A DNA stretch of 64,000 nucleotides from the NCBI GenBank assembly GCA_900239685.1, contig OENT01000044.1, positions 186,001 to 250,000 of the forward strand, in the 5' to 3' direction. The translations under genes and the position numbers were made by a program. The notes beneath the pieces are model-generated. The model saw nothing but the letters and a program-made list of their open reading frames with translations. It was not told where the DNA came from and searched no databases. Positions 52,303 through 62,788 of this stretch are shown piece by piece (positions within the stretch are counted from its first letter, which is position 1; each line of letters starts with the position of its first letter). The DNA is from Rotaria macrura (taxonomy: Eukaryota > Rotifera > Eurotatoria > Philodinida > Philodinidae).

Positions 52303-52425
52303 GTAACCTTACCCTAACCTAACCTAAGCTGCCTATAACCTAAACCTGTCCTAACCTACGAGTTTTGCAACCTAAACCTAGCCTGTCCTATAAGTTAGGA
52401 CAGATTAGGGTTGGTTAAGGTTAAC
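52303..52425 (+). repeat. CCTAACC-type subterminal repeats, right
   Basis: Units such as CCCTAACCTAACCTAAG, CCTAAACCTGTCCTAACC and CCTAAACCTAGCC on the plus strand, turning at 52394 into the inverted form (GTTAGGACAGATTAGGG) toward the element's right end. Confidence 0.75.
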
Positions 52426-52438
52426 CTGCAGGGCTCTA

Positions 52439-52446
52439 ATGTATAG
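52439..52446 (+). repeat. Target-site duplication, right
   Basis: ATGTATAG, second copy of the 8-bp duplication at 50905-50912. Confidence 0.8.
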
Positions 52447-53932
52447 GAGCACGATTGGAGACTAATGAATTATAGAAATATAAAAGATCCTCGTCACTAG
52501 TGTTGTGGATGTTTCTCAAGTGGTAATGTTTTTTTTCAATCACATAGACACTAATCCCACTAGGACTCCAAAGTAGTCAAATCGAAAGATGTCTACGCGA
52601 CCACCTGCAAGATACGATACTCTTTAAAAGTAATTGGGTATTTTTATGGTAACTGTACTCAAGGGAAAAATCTTTTTTTTTGATTCCATATAAAAATAAA
52701 GACCCTGTTTTTGTTTTGTAAGAAATTATCGAATCCGTCTTGAGTTTGGTAGATTCGCACAAAATCAAAAAAATTCTTTCCTTACATATAGCTTCGGTAT
52801 AGAAAACCTACTTTTTTAAAGTGTAAAGCATCACGAAGAGCTGATTTTATTGCGATGGTGATTTGTGAATAAATATTTTTCATAAATAAAACCTGATAAA
52901 GTCTGTTGTGTCAGGAACGTTTTCACCCGTACCTGAAGAGATTTCTGATCTTCAATATATTATGTTGGATAAAAAATATTTCATGGTTAGTTTTGCGTGT
53001 TACAAGAATGAAAATATACAAGTGGTTATCTCTGATGATCACATGTGTTGCACATTTAATGAAAACACTTCGAGTAGCTGCCATGATCGACAAGTCTTTC
53101 ATATTGGTTAATATAAATAAATCGAACATTTATCTGAAGAAACGCATTTATGATCAGAATTTTGAGTCTTTGGATATGAAGATTGTTATCGACTTTCTCG
53201 ATGATGATCTGCTCGTTTGCCTCAGTAGAATACAGCAGTTAACCAATCAGATTTCTAATTTATGAAAGCTTTAATGTAATTTAACCAAATGTTAGTGAAA
53301 ATCTCTTGTTCTTAAAGGAAATCACAGTTTTTTGCTTGTCTTAGAGTTTATTTTAAATTATAACAAAGTTCTGGTTTGAGATATCAAATCGAATTACACA
53401 GAAATGATATGAATCGAAAAGAAAAAGTGATAACAGTCAGTGTCTCGCATCTTCATTCTGGAAATGAGAACTAAAATCTTTTCTTCTCAATCTTCAGCTT
53501 TGTCAAAACTGCATTCTTTGCTAACTATATCAGAAGAAACTCGACATCTTAACAAAGAAGATTTAGTAATTTAAAAGCTAAGATCGAAAAAAGAAACATA
53601 ATTGAACAGTGGATCACTATTTCTTATTTGATTTGATCCATTACTATCCAAATCATAAAATCGATTGTTCCTAGCAATCAAACCATAAGTGCTAATGATC
53701 AATTTAATATTGGAAACAGATCAACTTCTCACAGCTCTATATCAACTTCATTAATTTCACACAATAAGTGAAACAATCGTATAGAGGTCACTAATCAATC
53801 GAATATACTACAGTCCATATGGCACGTATGGTAGCCAGTAAAAATTTTATTCATAGCTTACGTATTGGTATTGATCCATATTTGTGGTGAGATTTCGTCT
53901 TGAATTATATTTGTCTTTTACATTCATTTATT
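52447..53932. other. Intergenic DNA with possible coding relic at 52906-53265
   Basis: Two overlapping plus-strand frames (52908-53111, then the frame ending 53265) read protein-like in succession (PEEISDLQYIMLDKKYFMVSF, later KIVIDFLDDDLLVCL), which would fit one frameshifted relic. I recognise no family, so this is weak. The rest shows nothing. Confidence 0.3.
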
Positions 53933-54471
53933 ATGCCCAACTATCAATTATTATGCATTTTTAAAAAGTTGCCCAAAGTAAATACATATTCGATCATATT
54001 TCAATTTCTACGTATAAGTGTATGCTTTAGCCTGAACTAATGATGGGAATAAAAGCAGCAGCATCGTGCATTCTAGATCATAACGGTGTTATAAAATCGT
54101 TTGAGAATCTCGGTTTACGTCGTCTTCCAATTCGTCTTCTTGGTAATGATGCGCAAGTCTATCGTGAAGGACAGTCTGTAGAATGTTTCATTCATTTTTT
54201 TCCGGAATTTAATCTAGTTTATTCTGTGTTTAGATATATTTTCATCAATTTCATTTCTGGTACAACTAAAATTTACGAAATGATGACTGCACTCACACGT
54301 GAAGGTGATATATTACGACGTGTTATTTCAAATGATGATGAAGTAAATAAAAAGCCGGAATGCCATTGTGATAAATATGGATACTTTGTCACTGATATTG
54401 TCGATTATACAAAACCACTGACTGTATGGAACAAAAAAACAACTGATCCATTGTATAAAACACGTTTATAG
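53933..54471 (+). CDS. MRPS6: Mitochondrial small ribosomal subunit protein bS6m
   Basis: Protein of the mitochondrial 28S subunit, 141 residues by my exon model: 53933-53977, 54031-54173, 54234-54471. Exon 1 reads MPNYQLLCIFKKLPK, the family start strand. Exon 2 continues PELMMGIKAAASCILDHNG and SFENLGLRRLPIRLL, matching the bS6 block where a Gly-x-x-x-Leu-Pro turn precedes the central strand. Exon 3 gives YIFINFISGTTKIYEMM then LTREGDILRRVISN, matching the strand, helix and final strand of bS6. The intron 54174-54233 is 60 bp, in frame and without a stop, so it can be misread as coding. Its donor is gtctgt, weaker than usual, but removing it restores the fold. The C-terminal extension is longer than in bacterial S6. 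The next gene starts 182 bp downstream. Confidence 0.85.
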
Positions 54472-54652
54472 AATGCTATCGTTTTCTTTTTGATTTGTTG
54501 ACAGTAGAGAAATAAAAAAAAGCAAATTTTCACCCACTCAACCTGAATCATCTTTTTTTTAAATTGCACAATTCCCATGCAATTATGTAGAGGAACGCAT
54601 TTATATTTAATTGAAAAGGAAGAAATGAGGCTAATTTATTGAAGCGAAAGCA

Positions 54653-55413
54653 ATGGCAACTATTTTGAATATCGAGAATTCTGATGTACCATTACCAAAT
54701 CCACAGGATTGTGGAAAATTAGCATTTACTTTATCAAATGTGTTTACACCGAAGGAATGTGAACAGTGGATTAAATTGTCAGAGGAGCGTGGTTATAGTC
54801 CAGCTTTAATTAACATGGGTACAAAACAAGTTCTACTGACTGATGTTCGAAACAATGATCGATGCATGATTGACGATGTGGCTATGGCACAAAAACTATT
54901 CGAACGAATTAAATCGTACTTACCAAACGTATTTCGCAGCCATGAACTAGTTGGACTTAATGAACGTCTTCGTTTTCTTCGCTACGATCCAGGACAAAAG
55001 TTCGAACAACATTACGGTAAGAAAGAAAAAAAAGGTTGATATTATGTCCATGTTATTTTGAACACTTTTCCTTATTAGATGGAACATATTATCGTGACGA
55101 TGGATCATTAGAAAAAAGCTATATTGTATGTTTTCAAATCCGATTTCCAATCCAATTAATTATTTGATATTTAATTTTCTAGACAGTGCAACTCTATTTA
55201 AACGAAGGTTTTGAAGGTGGTGAAACAGTATTTGCTCATTATTCTGACGAGTCTAAAAATTTTTTTTGTATACCTCGTACTGGAATGGTACTTATATTTC
55301 AACATGATCTACTTCATGAAGGTGCAGCATTGATAAAAGGTCGAAAGTATACTGTGCGTACAGATGTCATGTATAGACCTACTAAGTCGAAAAAATTAAC
55401 GATGAAAGATTAA
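54653..55413 (+). CDS. 2-oxoglutarate/Fe(II) oxygenase, prolyl 4-hydroxylase-like
   Basis: Predicted dioxygenase that hydroxylates a substrate using iron, oxygen and 2-oxoglutarate. Exons 54653-55016, 55079-55125, 55183-55413; 213 residues. The iron triad is complete: His120 and Asp122 in HYD (the intron splits the Asp codon) and His182 in HDLLHEGAA; Lys192 in GRKYT is placed to bind 2-oxoglutarate. LRFLRYDPGQKFEQHYDG, TVQLYLNEGFEGGETVF and YTVRTDVMYR follow the P4H family order. There is no signal peptide, transmembrane segment or ER retention signal, and no peptide-binding domain, so it is not a collagen hydroxylase of the usual secretory form; a cytosolic or nuclear substrate is likelier. 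Similar short enzymes occur widely in invertebrates and protists. An AATAAA lies at 55475. Confidence 0.88.
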
Positions 55414-58400
55414 TGAATCTCATCTTGTTGTTTATTACATTTCTTTGCCGATACAAAAAATAACAATATTCAAATAAAATTAACTTTATTACTTATCTTT
55501 TTAAAGATGAAACTATAGCAGTCTCATTAATTACATGTGATGTATGAAAATAATTAAAATCGCTGTATACGATTGACATGTTTCCAGTCGACACGTCAAT
55601 AGTTTTTACGGATTATGAATGAACAAGAAAGAACTCAGATGTATCGACTAATGGCTAATCACAGTGAAAAAGTATTTTCAGATTGCACATTTTTTAAGTA
55701 GAAATTTGTGTTTCAACTCAATTACCACATTGATCACTTTCTTCAACAGAATGAGGAATAATAGGCGATGTTAAGTGAGACAGTATGTTTAATAAGAACG
55801 ATACAGTTCTTTAACAGACACGAATCATTAATTCTTATTGTGGTTATAAAAATATTACTGTCAAATATGACTTTATTGTGTTATGATCATCCACAAATAG
55901 TACGCCATTTTATCTAATCATTGCCGTAATCAAGTTATTGGAAGCGTGATATATTGCATTTGACTTCGTGGTCTTGTTTTTCTTTCTAAGATGAAGCAAG
56001 AAGATACCGTTATCAAAAATCATACATTGAAAATCTCCTTTGATACTGCATACGTTATTCTTGTATTGTTCTTAATTTTCATATTGTTTATTCTAAATTC
56101 ATAGTACTGAAGTTTCCAAAGTTCTAATTGAAAATTTATCTTTTACTAAGCATCTTTAAAGGGGCATTGCCCACGATTAACAATCTCAAAGACAATTTGA
56201 ATTTTACTGATGAAAGTGACTTACCCTCTATGAACTCGATCATTCATTTGAACGAGATCCATATAATAAATATTAATTAGTGATAAACGAAATTCTAGAT
56301 ATCAGATCATGTCTGAAGACGACTTTGCAAGTTTCTATTTTAAATTTCTCGCGCATGAAGTATTGATTAATATTAAGTCAATGGAAAAGGTATAGTTTCG
56401 CTAGAGTCTCCTTGTATATGAAACTGAATACCGAACATTCTGTCATTAGGAAAACTTGACATATAACCGATTAGCAAAAAAATACTAGACTAGCAAAACT
56501 TTAGAACATAGACTAGTTTCATCAATAATTCTTTCTATAGAACTTTTGAATAAGATAGTCAATTTCTCACTTGACTTAAGAGGAATTGTAAAGTTTTGTT
56601 GAAAAATTCATCTTAATTTTCAAATCTCAATAACAAAGAAACAGAGAACAATCATACTTTACTTTTCTATTAGTCATTGCCAACCATCGCACGCGCAGTG
56701 TCTCATTGGAAAAATGATTGAATACTTGAGACAATGTCGTTGTTGGCTATGCTACTGTGTTTTTGTAGAGAAATATTTTATAGAGAAACTAGACGATGTT
56801 TCCTTCAGGTGCATGGCTTTTTTCACTTTCATTGAGATTCATAGCATATTTTTCTCCGATTTTCCTTTTTTTTTAAACTAAACACAACTATTTACAAATA
56901 TTATTGATTCGAATTTTTTTATCTGTAATTTTTAACACTCCCTTTAGTGGCAAGGTTATTCGCCAACGCGAATCTTTCATAAGAATCGAAAAGACAGCAC
57001 AAAAAAGACAAATTTTATCATTCCGAAAGTCTACATTACACAGAGTAGAGTACGGCAAACTCCATGAACAATCTATCACTTTAATAGTTGTATGCATGTA
57101 GTTACTAGAAGCTAGATAAGTTGGTCTTTCATTTCTTATTCTAATCTAAAGTCTACTTTTCGAAATCTTAAAATTAAACGAACTAAATTAATCGATCAAT
57201 TCTATGTATGAGTGTAAGTGAAGGTGTTCTCGTAATTCAAACAACTTTAATCATTTCATCTGAAAGTGTATGTAGAGAATCGAACACACAAAACACATAG
57301 TCAGTATTCAATCTTTAAAATTGATTTCAGTGCATAGTCTTTGAAATAAAATTCATTAGCATCAAAATAATTCATATTATTCAAGAATGCAGTTAGTAAC
57401 AAAGAGAATTTTCTAATTCTATTGTACTTTCTAATTCGTTGTTCATAATGATTCCCATACTTCTGAGGTCATCTTCTTGACGAATAAACAATAATGTTTA
57501 TTGAACTTACACATGTTATCAACTGCAGTATTTGATGCACCGTCATTTCGTTTCATGAACTGTATTTAATGTGAGAGAGAGCTTGTCTGACATAAGAAAA
57601 AATCAGGGAATATGCATACATGGCGTAAATAATACTATGTTTCTACGAGTCTTAATGATTCAACAGTCATTCATCGGATATTATTAAGATATATGATTTT
57701 CGATTCATTCAATCTAATTAGTACACCCAAAAAAAAAGAAAATCAATGAACGTCAATATGAGCCACTGAAAATAATGAGGGAGTATATGATTGCAACAGA
57801 AGCGCACTATGCTATGCTCTGTTGGGAAAACTTCAGAAGAGATTTCCTCTCTCTCTCTTGCGGTATGTCAATGAATGCCTTGTCTTATTTTGTGAGCGCC
57901 CCATGGAGACTTGAGTAAAAGAAAAACTGACTAGGATGAAAGGGTGGATTACTCTTCTAATTGTAGACTAACGATTGAACCTTGGTTCCGCAGAAGAAGG
58001 AAAAAGAGAAATTTGTCGATGTTGACACACAACGCTTAATTCCAACGTTTGAAGTTATTCGATTGTTTTGTAATTCAGAGTAAGGGAAAAATAAAACTTA
58101 CATCCAAAGCACAAAAAGAACGGAATATAAATAATTGAAGATATTGATTATACAATTAACTTGCCAACAACTTTACAATGCGAATCCAACATTCAATAAT
58201 CTATTAATAATGTACAGAAGCTCTCTATCCGTCTAATCTTTATCTACCTTACTAACTTGCATGTATCGGGACCCATTCAATAATAGTTAATTTTTTATAT
58301 CACTGTTCGCGAATATCCAATATGTTCATCAGGGCAGTTTGGAAAACAGTTCGCTCTAATTCATGTCGATAACTTTTACTTATTTTAATTGAAGAGAAAC

Positions 58401-59430
58401 CGAATCTGATGCGGAATTTAATACGTTAGTTGTGCAGTCGGCGAATGTTAGAAAGTGAATTAGTAGTTTATTTTCGATAAGTATAAACATCGGCATTGTT
58501 TTTTTTCCAAGAACAATTTATAAAAATTCAGTTTTTTTACAAAAGAAATATTCTGAAGAATCAATCAATTGTATTTTTGTCATAATTACACTCGAAATGA
58601 TAGACTGTGCAAGTAGTATACATAATCGATGTGGATTCTGAATTTCCTTCAAGTTATAAGTTAATAAAAAATTGAATTCGATTAATTATCTTCAAATCAA
58701 TCAAGTCTACAGGCTATTCGTGAATTTTTCTAGAAGATTAGAGATTCCGTTGAAATAGAATGACATCTATTTCACCATATCTTATCAAGAGAGGTCGATA
58801 CGATATGTTTACTTCTATGACTAATTATTTTTTTCCTCGCAAGTTTTTGTCTTTGCCCTTTAAGATCCCTTTCCATTTTCTGTTTTTATCCTCACTCTTC
58901 AGTAAGTATGGCTATGCAACGCTGTTAAGTTATTTATTTGATTGACTCTTTTTTTCCCATGAATCATAATACATGTTTATATAATTATTTTTTTCCTTTC
59001 TGAGGTCATTGTCAGCTGAGATTTTGATTCGTCCTTTTACTTTTTCTTCTTAACGAATACTTGTCCATATAGCAGTCACTCGTTTGGTTTGTCGGTCGGC
59101 CGCTAATCACATGACTCGACATGCACTCATTTTTCTGTGTACATGCCCTCCCCTACATATAGCACCCTCATTGCCAACCCTCGTACAGCGTCTGCCCTTC
59201 CCTCTCCTGTAGTTTTTCTTTGTCGTTTACATCTAGATGCAATGCGCACTTATTCCTTAGTCATTCGTTCGCTTGTAACGATGTAGAGACGTAGGTGAGC
59301 ACGAGTCAAAAAAGGAAAGGTATTTCACAACATTAAAGTAAGCAGACAAGCAAATAGACGAAACTGCGCAACATGTTTTTTTTCTCTTTCAAGTCATATG
59401 ATCGGTATTATTCATCATTTCTTTTTCTTC
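55414..59430. other. 4-kb stretch without a recognised gene
   Basis: No supported gene. A relatively C/T-rich tract at 59140-59225 (CTCCCCTACATATAG, CTTCCCTCTCCTG) stands out from its AT-rich surroundings and lies about 300 bp before the ATG8 start, so it may belong to that promoter. Confidence 0.5.
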
Positions 59431-59432
59431 AG
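59431..59432 (+). promoter_or_regulatory. Probable leader acceptor before ATG8
   Basis: TTTCTTTTTCTTCAG followed by ATTAACTTC, 70 nt before the ATG. The base context after AG (ATTAA) matches that at eL21 and the GPCR. Confidence 0.4.
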
Positions 59433-59502
59433 ATTAACTTCATTCGTGCTATTACATATATAAAGTGTTTGATAAAATTTATTCAACATTTAATATTAAA
59501 CA

Positions 59503-60012
59503 ATGAAATTTCGATTTAAAGAAGAAACTCCTATCGGTATATTACATTTAATATCTCTTTAATATATATATTTTTTCTTTTCTTTTACATAGAAACACGT
59601 AAACAGGAAGCGGAAAAAATTCGGGTAAAATATCCTGAACGTATTCCGGTATGTTGTAAATTTCGCAATTATATTTCGTAAATCATTTTCTTTTCTAAGG
59701 TTGTGGTCGAAAAGGTACCGAAATCGCAGATACCTGATATTGATAAACGCAAATTTTTGGTTCCAAATGATATAACAGTTGCCCAATTCATGTGGATAAT
59801 TCGTAAACGAATACAATTGGCCCCTGAAAAAGCAATCTTTCTTTTTGTCAATCAAAAAATTCCTCCATCTAGGTAAGACGAGTCTTTTTCTATGTTGAGA
59901 TTTACACGTTTATTTTCGTTTTAGCTATACCATGAGCCAGATTTATGCTGAAAGTAAAGACGAAGATAGTTTTCTGTATATTGCTTATGGAGGTGAAAAT
60001 ACATTCGGTTGA
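59503..60012 (+). CDS. GABARAP: GABARAP/ATG8 ubiquitin-like autophagy protein, ends at the conjugated glycine
   Basis: Ubiquitin-like protein joined to phosphatidylethanolamine on autophagosome membranes, where it recruits cargo receptors. Exons 59503-59536, 59593-59648, 59700-59872, 59925-60012; 116 residues. It starts [22 protein letters not shown] and includes [50 protein letters not shown] and [22 protein letters not shown] and KRKFLVP form the usual docking pockets for LIR motifs. The MKF start and overall pattern place it with GABARAP and not LC3. The stop codon follows directly after Gly116, whereas GABARAP normally ends with one or more extra residues removed by ATG4. An AATAAA lies at 60212. 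The exon chain is fixed by the conserved protein. Confidence 0.96.
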
Positions 60013-61497
60013 ATATGTTTAAGAAACATTGTAATTACTAAGTCGAAAAATTTCATCTTGTACACTTTTTTTCTTGCTTTGATTTCCTTTGTAAGTTTGT
60101 TTGTGTGTGTGTATTTAAGTGTGTTCAAACCATAAGCTGACTTTGAAAAGTATCTAAACAATTTCTGTAAGCTGTATTTATGAATGTAAAGAAAGATGTT
60201 TTGAAATCATTTAATAAACGTAGCACCTTTTTGCTCTTTAAACGATAAAAGAACCAATATTGTCTATTTCAACAAATATTTGTATTCTACTACCATCATC
60301 AATGGTTTGCATCGTTAGTTGGAAAGAATAGACAGCAGTTCATGAAATGCATTCTATCATCAATAATAAAAGAAAAAGAAAATACTACAGATGATATTTA
60401 AGAAATGGAGAAATTATGAAAAACTGAAAAAAATTGTATGACAGGTTGTCAGCGACTTCGTTCATTTAACACACAGTATTTGATTAATAAATGGACTAAA
60501 AACCAATTAAAATTCTTTGGTATGTCGACTTTAGTTATTTCTTATGACGATTATTCACAATCGATCTAAAATAAATACGTCTAGACGAAACGAATGTGAA
60601 CTGCACTTGAAAATAGTAGTATTTTAAAAGTAATACTAATTTGCATGGAATTCTAATTAGGTTGACTTTAAAAGTCGATCGCGAATGGTTGAGTTGACTC
60701 AATGTTACTGATTATTTTCGTAGGATTGTATTTAACATAGGTGTCCGATGATATTGAGAAGGGTTTTCTTTAAATAGAATAAATACAGGATACTGTATGC
60801 TTTTTGAATTGGTAATTAACAATTGTTGTACTGAAATTTTTAGGATACATGTTCAAAATTTCTACATTCAATACAATTTTCCTCGACAAAAAAATCTAAT
60901 ATTTCATTTTTCTTTATTTCATAGCTGGAATGAAATAATTAGTAACGAAGATCTTAAGAAAAATATTTAGTTTATATTTGATTCGAGCCGAGAATTCATA
61001 TTTCTAGACGAGCAGTCCAATCATCAAATATAATGTATCGATTCATTAGTTGATACTCAGAAAATTATAGGACAGTCTCTTGAATGAACTTAACTAATAT
61101 AAAGGAATGATATTTATAATTCTGCAGCTTCTTCGCTTCTTGAAAGGTGAATAATATAAAGAGAAACGATGGCTGTTTTCTAGAAAGAAACAGACAGAGA
61201 AACTGTGGTGAATATAAACGATACATTATGCTATTTTATATTTAATACAACTCATTTAACATGACGTCTTCGATGTATGCAATGATTCTGCTGCACTTGG
61301 AATTTTCTTGTTAGTCCACTAGTTTCTTACCCTTCAACCGTCATGTGTTGATCTGCGATGTTGATGAAAACAGTGATAGAAGGAAGATGATTGTCCAACA
61401 TGTAGCACAACGAAAGACAGTGGTTTATTTAACTTGAAGTGATTTGGTATGCTGTTCTTATACATATTTGGTAGTAGATCAGAATTATAGTCTTTAG
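60013..61497. other. Intergenic DNA after ATG8
   Basis: Includes the likely ATG8 polyadenylation signal (AATAAA, 60212) and a GTGTGTGT run at about 60103. Nothing else is recognisable. Confidence 0.55.
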
Positions 61498-61986
61498 TTA
61501 TATATTTTTTACTGCTGTAGTCAAAGCAACCGATCGAATATGTACAAATGGCTTTATTTGCTTTTGAAGAATAGAATAGCATTGTCGTTCGTAGAACCGG
61601 ACAAGACTTTTCAAGAGAACCATGACATAGATGGATATAAATAAACAATTTAATATGAAGAATATGATCGGCAAATGCAATTTGACTTTAAACACATGAG
61701 ATTCGTCTTGTTGTTTTCTCATCGATGATGAATTAAAAATCCAATCTAAAATTCGTTCATATTGTTCAAATAACAATGATCGAATCTTGCCTATGGGTGA
61801 CAACGACTGATTACTATTACATTTTCGAATTAATAAAACTAGAACAGGCTTTTCCAAATAGTACCATAAAAATTCAAGATAATAAATAGTTAATATAAAT
61901 ATAATTGAAAATGTTTTAATCATTATGATAAACACAATAACAGTAAGCGTTACTATAGTTTTACTTTTACTAGATACTATTACCAT
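61498..61986 (-). CDS. Possible small membrane protein, unknown family
   Basis: Open frame of 162 residues with an ATG start. Residues about 11-50 are strongly hydrophobic (TVIVFIIMIKTFSIIFILTIYYLEFLWYYL), and a second hydrophobic segment lies near 105-125 (LPIIFFILNCLFISIYVMVLL), so two or three membrane passes are possible. The middle is polar and charged (SPIGKIRSLLFEQYERILDWIF). I recognise no family. Another frame on the same strand (61334-61648) overlaps the 3' part, so a frameshift or a missed splice could extend the protein. AT-rich DNA gives hydrophobic frames by chance, hence the low confidence. Confidence 0.35.
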   Translation of the reverse strand: MVIVSSKSKTIVTLTVIVFIIMIKTFSIIFILTIYYLEFLWYYLEKPVLVLLIRKCNSNQSLSPIGKIRSLLFEQYERILDWIFNSSSMRKQQDESHVFKVKLHLPIIFFILNCLFISIYVMVLLKSLVRFYERQCYSILQKQIKPFVHIRSVALTTAVKNI

Positions 61987-62595
61987 TAGAAAGCTATTTT
62001 TTCGATTTTATCGTTGCTATAGACTCATTGCCACAAAGAAGAATCGATAACAATACGATTGAAACTAATCAAATCTTAAATGATCTATGGATTTCTAAAA
62101 ACATGTTTATTTAGAAACGAACAAAAAAGAAAAATAATATAGTTAATAAAATTCGATCAATCTATAGAATATATGAACGGAAACGTTATGATTAATTGCA
62201 TCCCATAAGTATCTAGATAATTTTTTCTCCAATATGTCATATGATTTGATTGACATGATTATCGGGCAGCTGTGAATGGTGGACTGAAATTCAACGGTCA
62301 TATTGACGATAACTTCTAGTATATAAATATCTATATATTTGTGTGAACAAGCAATTCGACATGTTCATCATCGAATTTCCTTGATGGTGTTGATTGTGAT
62401 CATATTATTGGACATCTTTAAGTGCCAACCATAGGAGTAGATCATATCGAACTAATCGAAATTTGTGTTCGTATTAATTCAGATCATTCAATGATCCATT
62501 TGACGAATAAAAGGTGACAGAATGGGTATGCATTTGATCAAAAGAACTCTACCCTTATTAAACCAATAAGATCCGTGCCATGTGTTTACATCCAT

Positions 62596-62625
62596 ACTCA
62601 AGATCAAATCGATTTGATCTTGAGT
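62596..62625. repeat. Perfect 30-bp palindrome
   Basis: The half-site ACTCAAGATCAAATC is followed at once by its exact complement GATTTGATCTTGAGT, and flanking bases extend the symmetry imperfectly (CAT on the left, GTATG on the right). It may be a small cruciform-forming site or the centre of a tiny fold-back insertion. Confidence 0.8.
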
Positions 62626-62788
62626 GTATGAAACTTTCAGAAGTATTAAAATGTTCTGTTCTGTTCTGTTGTTGTAAATAATCACTTGATGACAAATCGT
62701 TTCAATTTTGTTCTTTAGTACCGGTTAGCTAAAAATTGTTTTCTTTTTTAAAGATTTCTTCTCTCGTATCATAGACAAGTGATATAAT

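Larger units (their letters stand above)
50913..52438. mobile_element. 1.5-kb hAT-like DNA transposon remnant
   Basis: Ends are inverted repeats TAGATTCCTGCAGGTTA (50913-50929) and, read on the minus strand, TAGAGCCCTGCAGGTTA (52438-52422), 15 of 17 bases equal. Both are flanked by the exact 8-bp duplication ATGTATAG. An 8-bp duplication and a TAG-type end fit the hAT superfamily; P-type elements also make 8-bp duplications. Just inside each end lie CCTAACC-rich arrays (50941-51024 and 52303-52425), which look like subterminal transposase-binding repeats. A decayed reading frame (51612-51856) lies between them. There is no room for a full transposase, so the copy is non-autonomous. Confidence 0.8.

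Noticed and set aside
50941..52425. Interstitial telomere repeats (CCTAACC arrays)
   Set aside because: The units have no fixed period, and both arrays sit just inside the inverted ends of an element with an 8-bp target duplication, so subterminal transposon repeats explain them better.
54040..54471. bS6m as an unspliced 143-residue protein
   Set aside because: It lacks the family's first strand, found in exon 53933-53977, and contains a 20-residue insert that matches an in-frame intron.
53933..55413. bS6m and the prolyl-hydroxylase-like gene as an operon
   Set aside because: They are 182 bp apart with an AATAAA-like signal after bS6m, and no clear trans-splice acceptor precedes the second gene; ordinary close spacing is enough.
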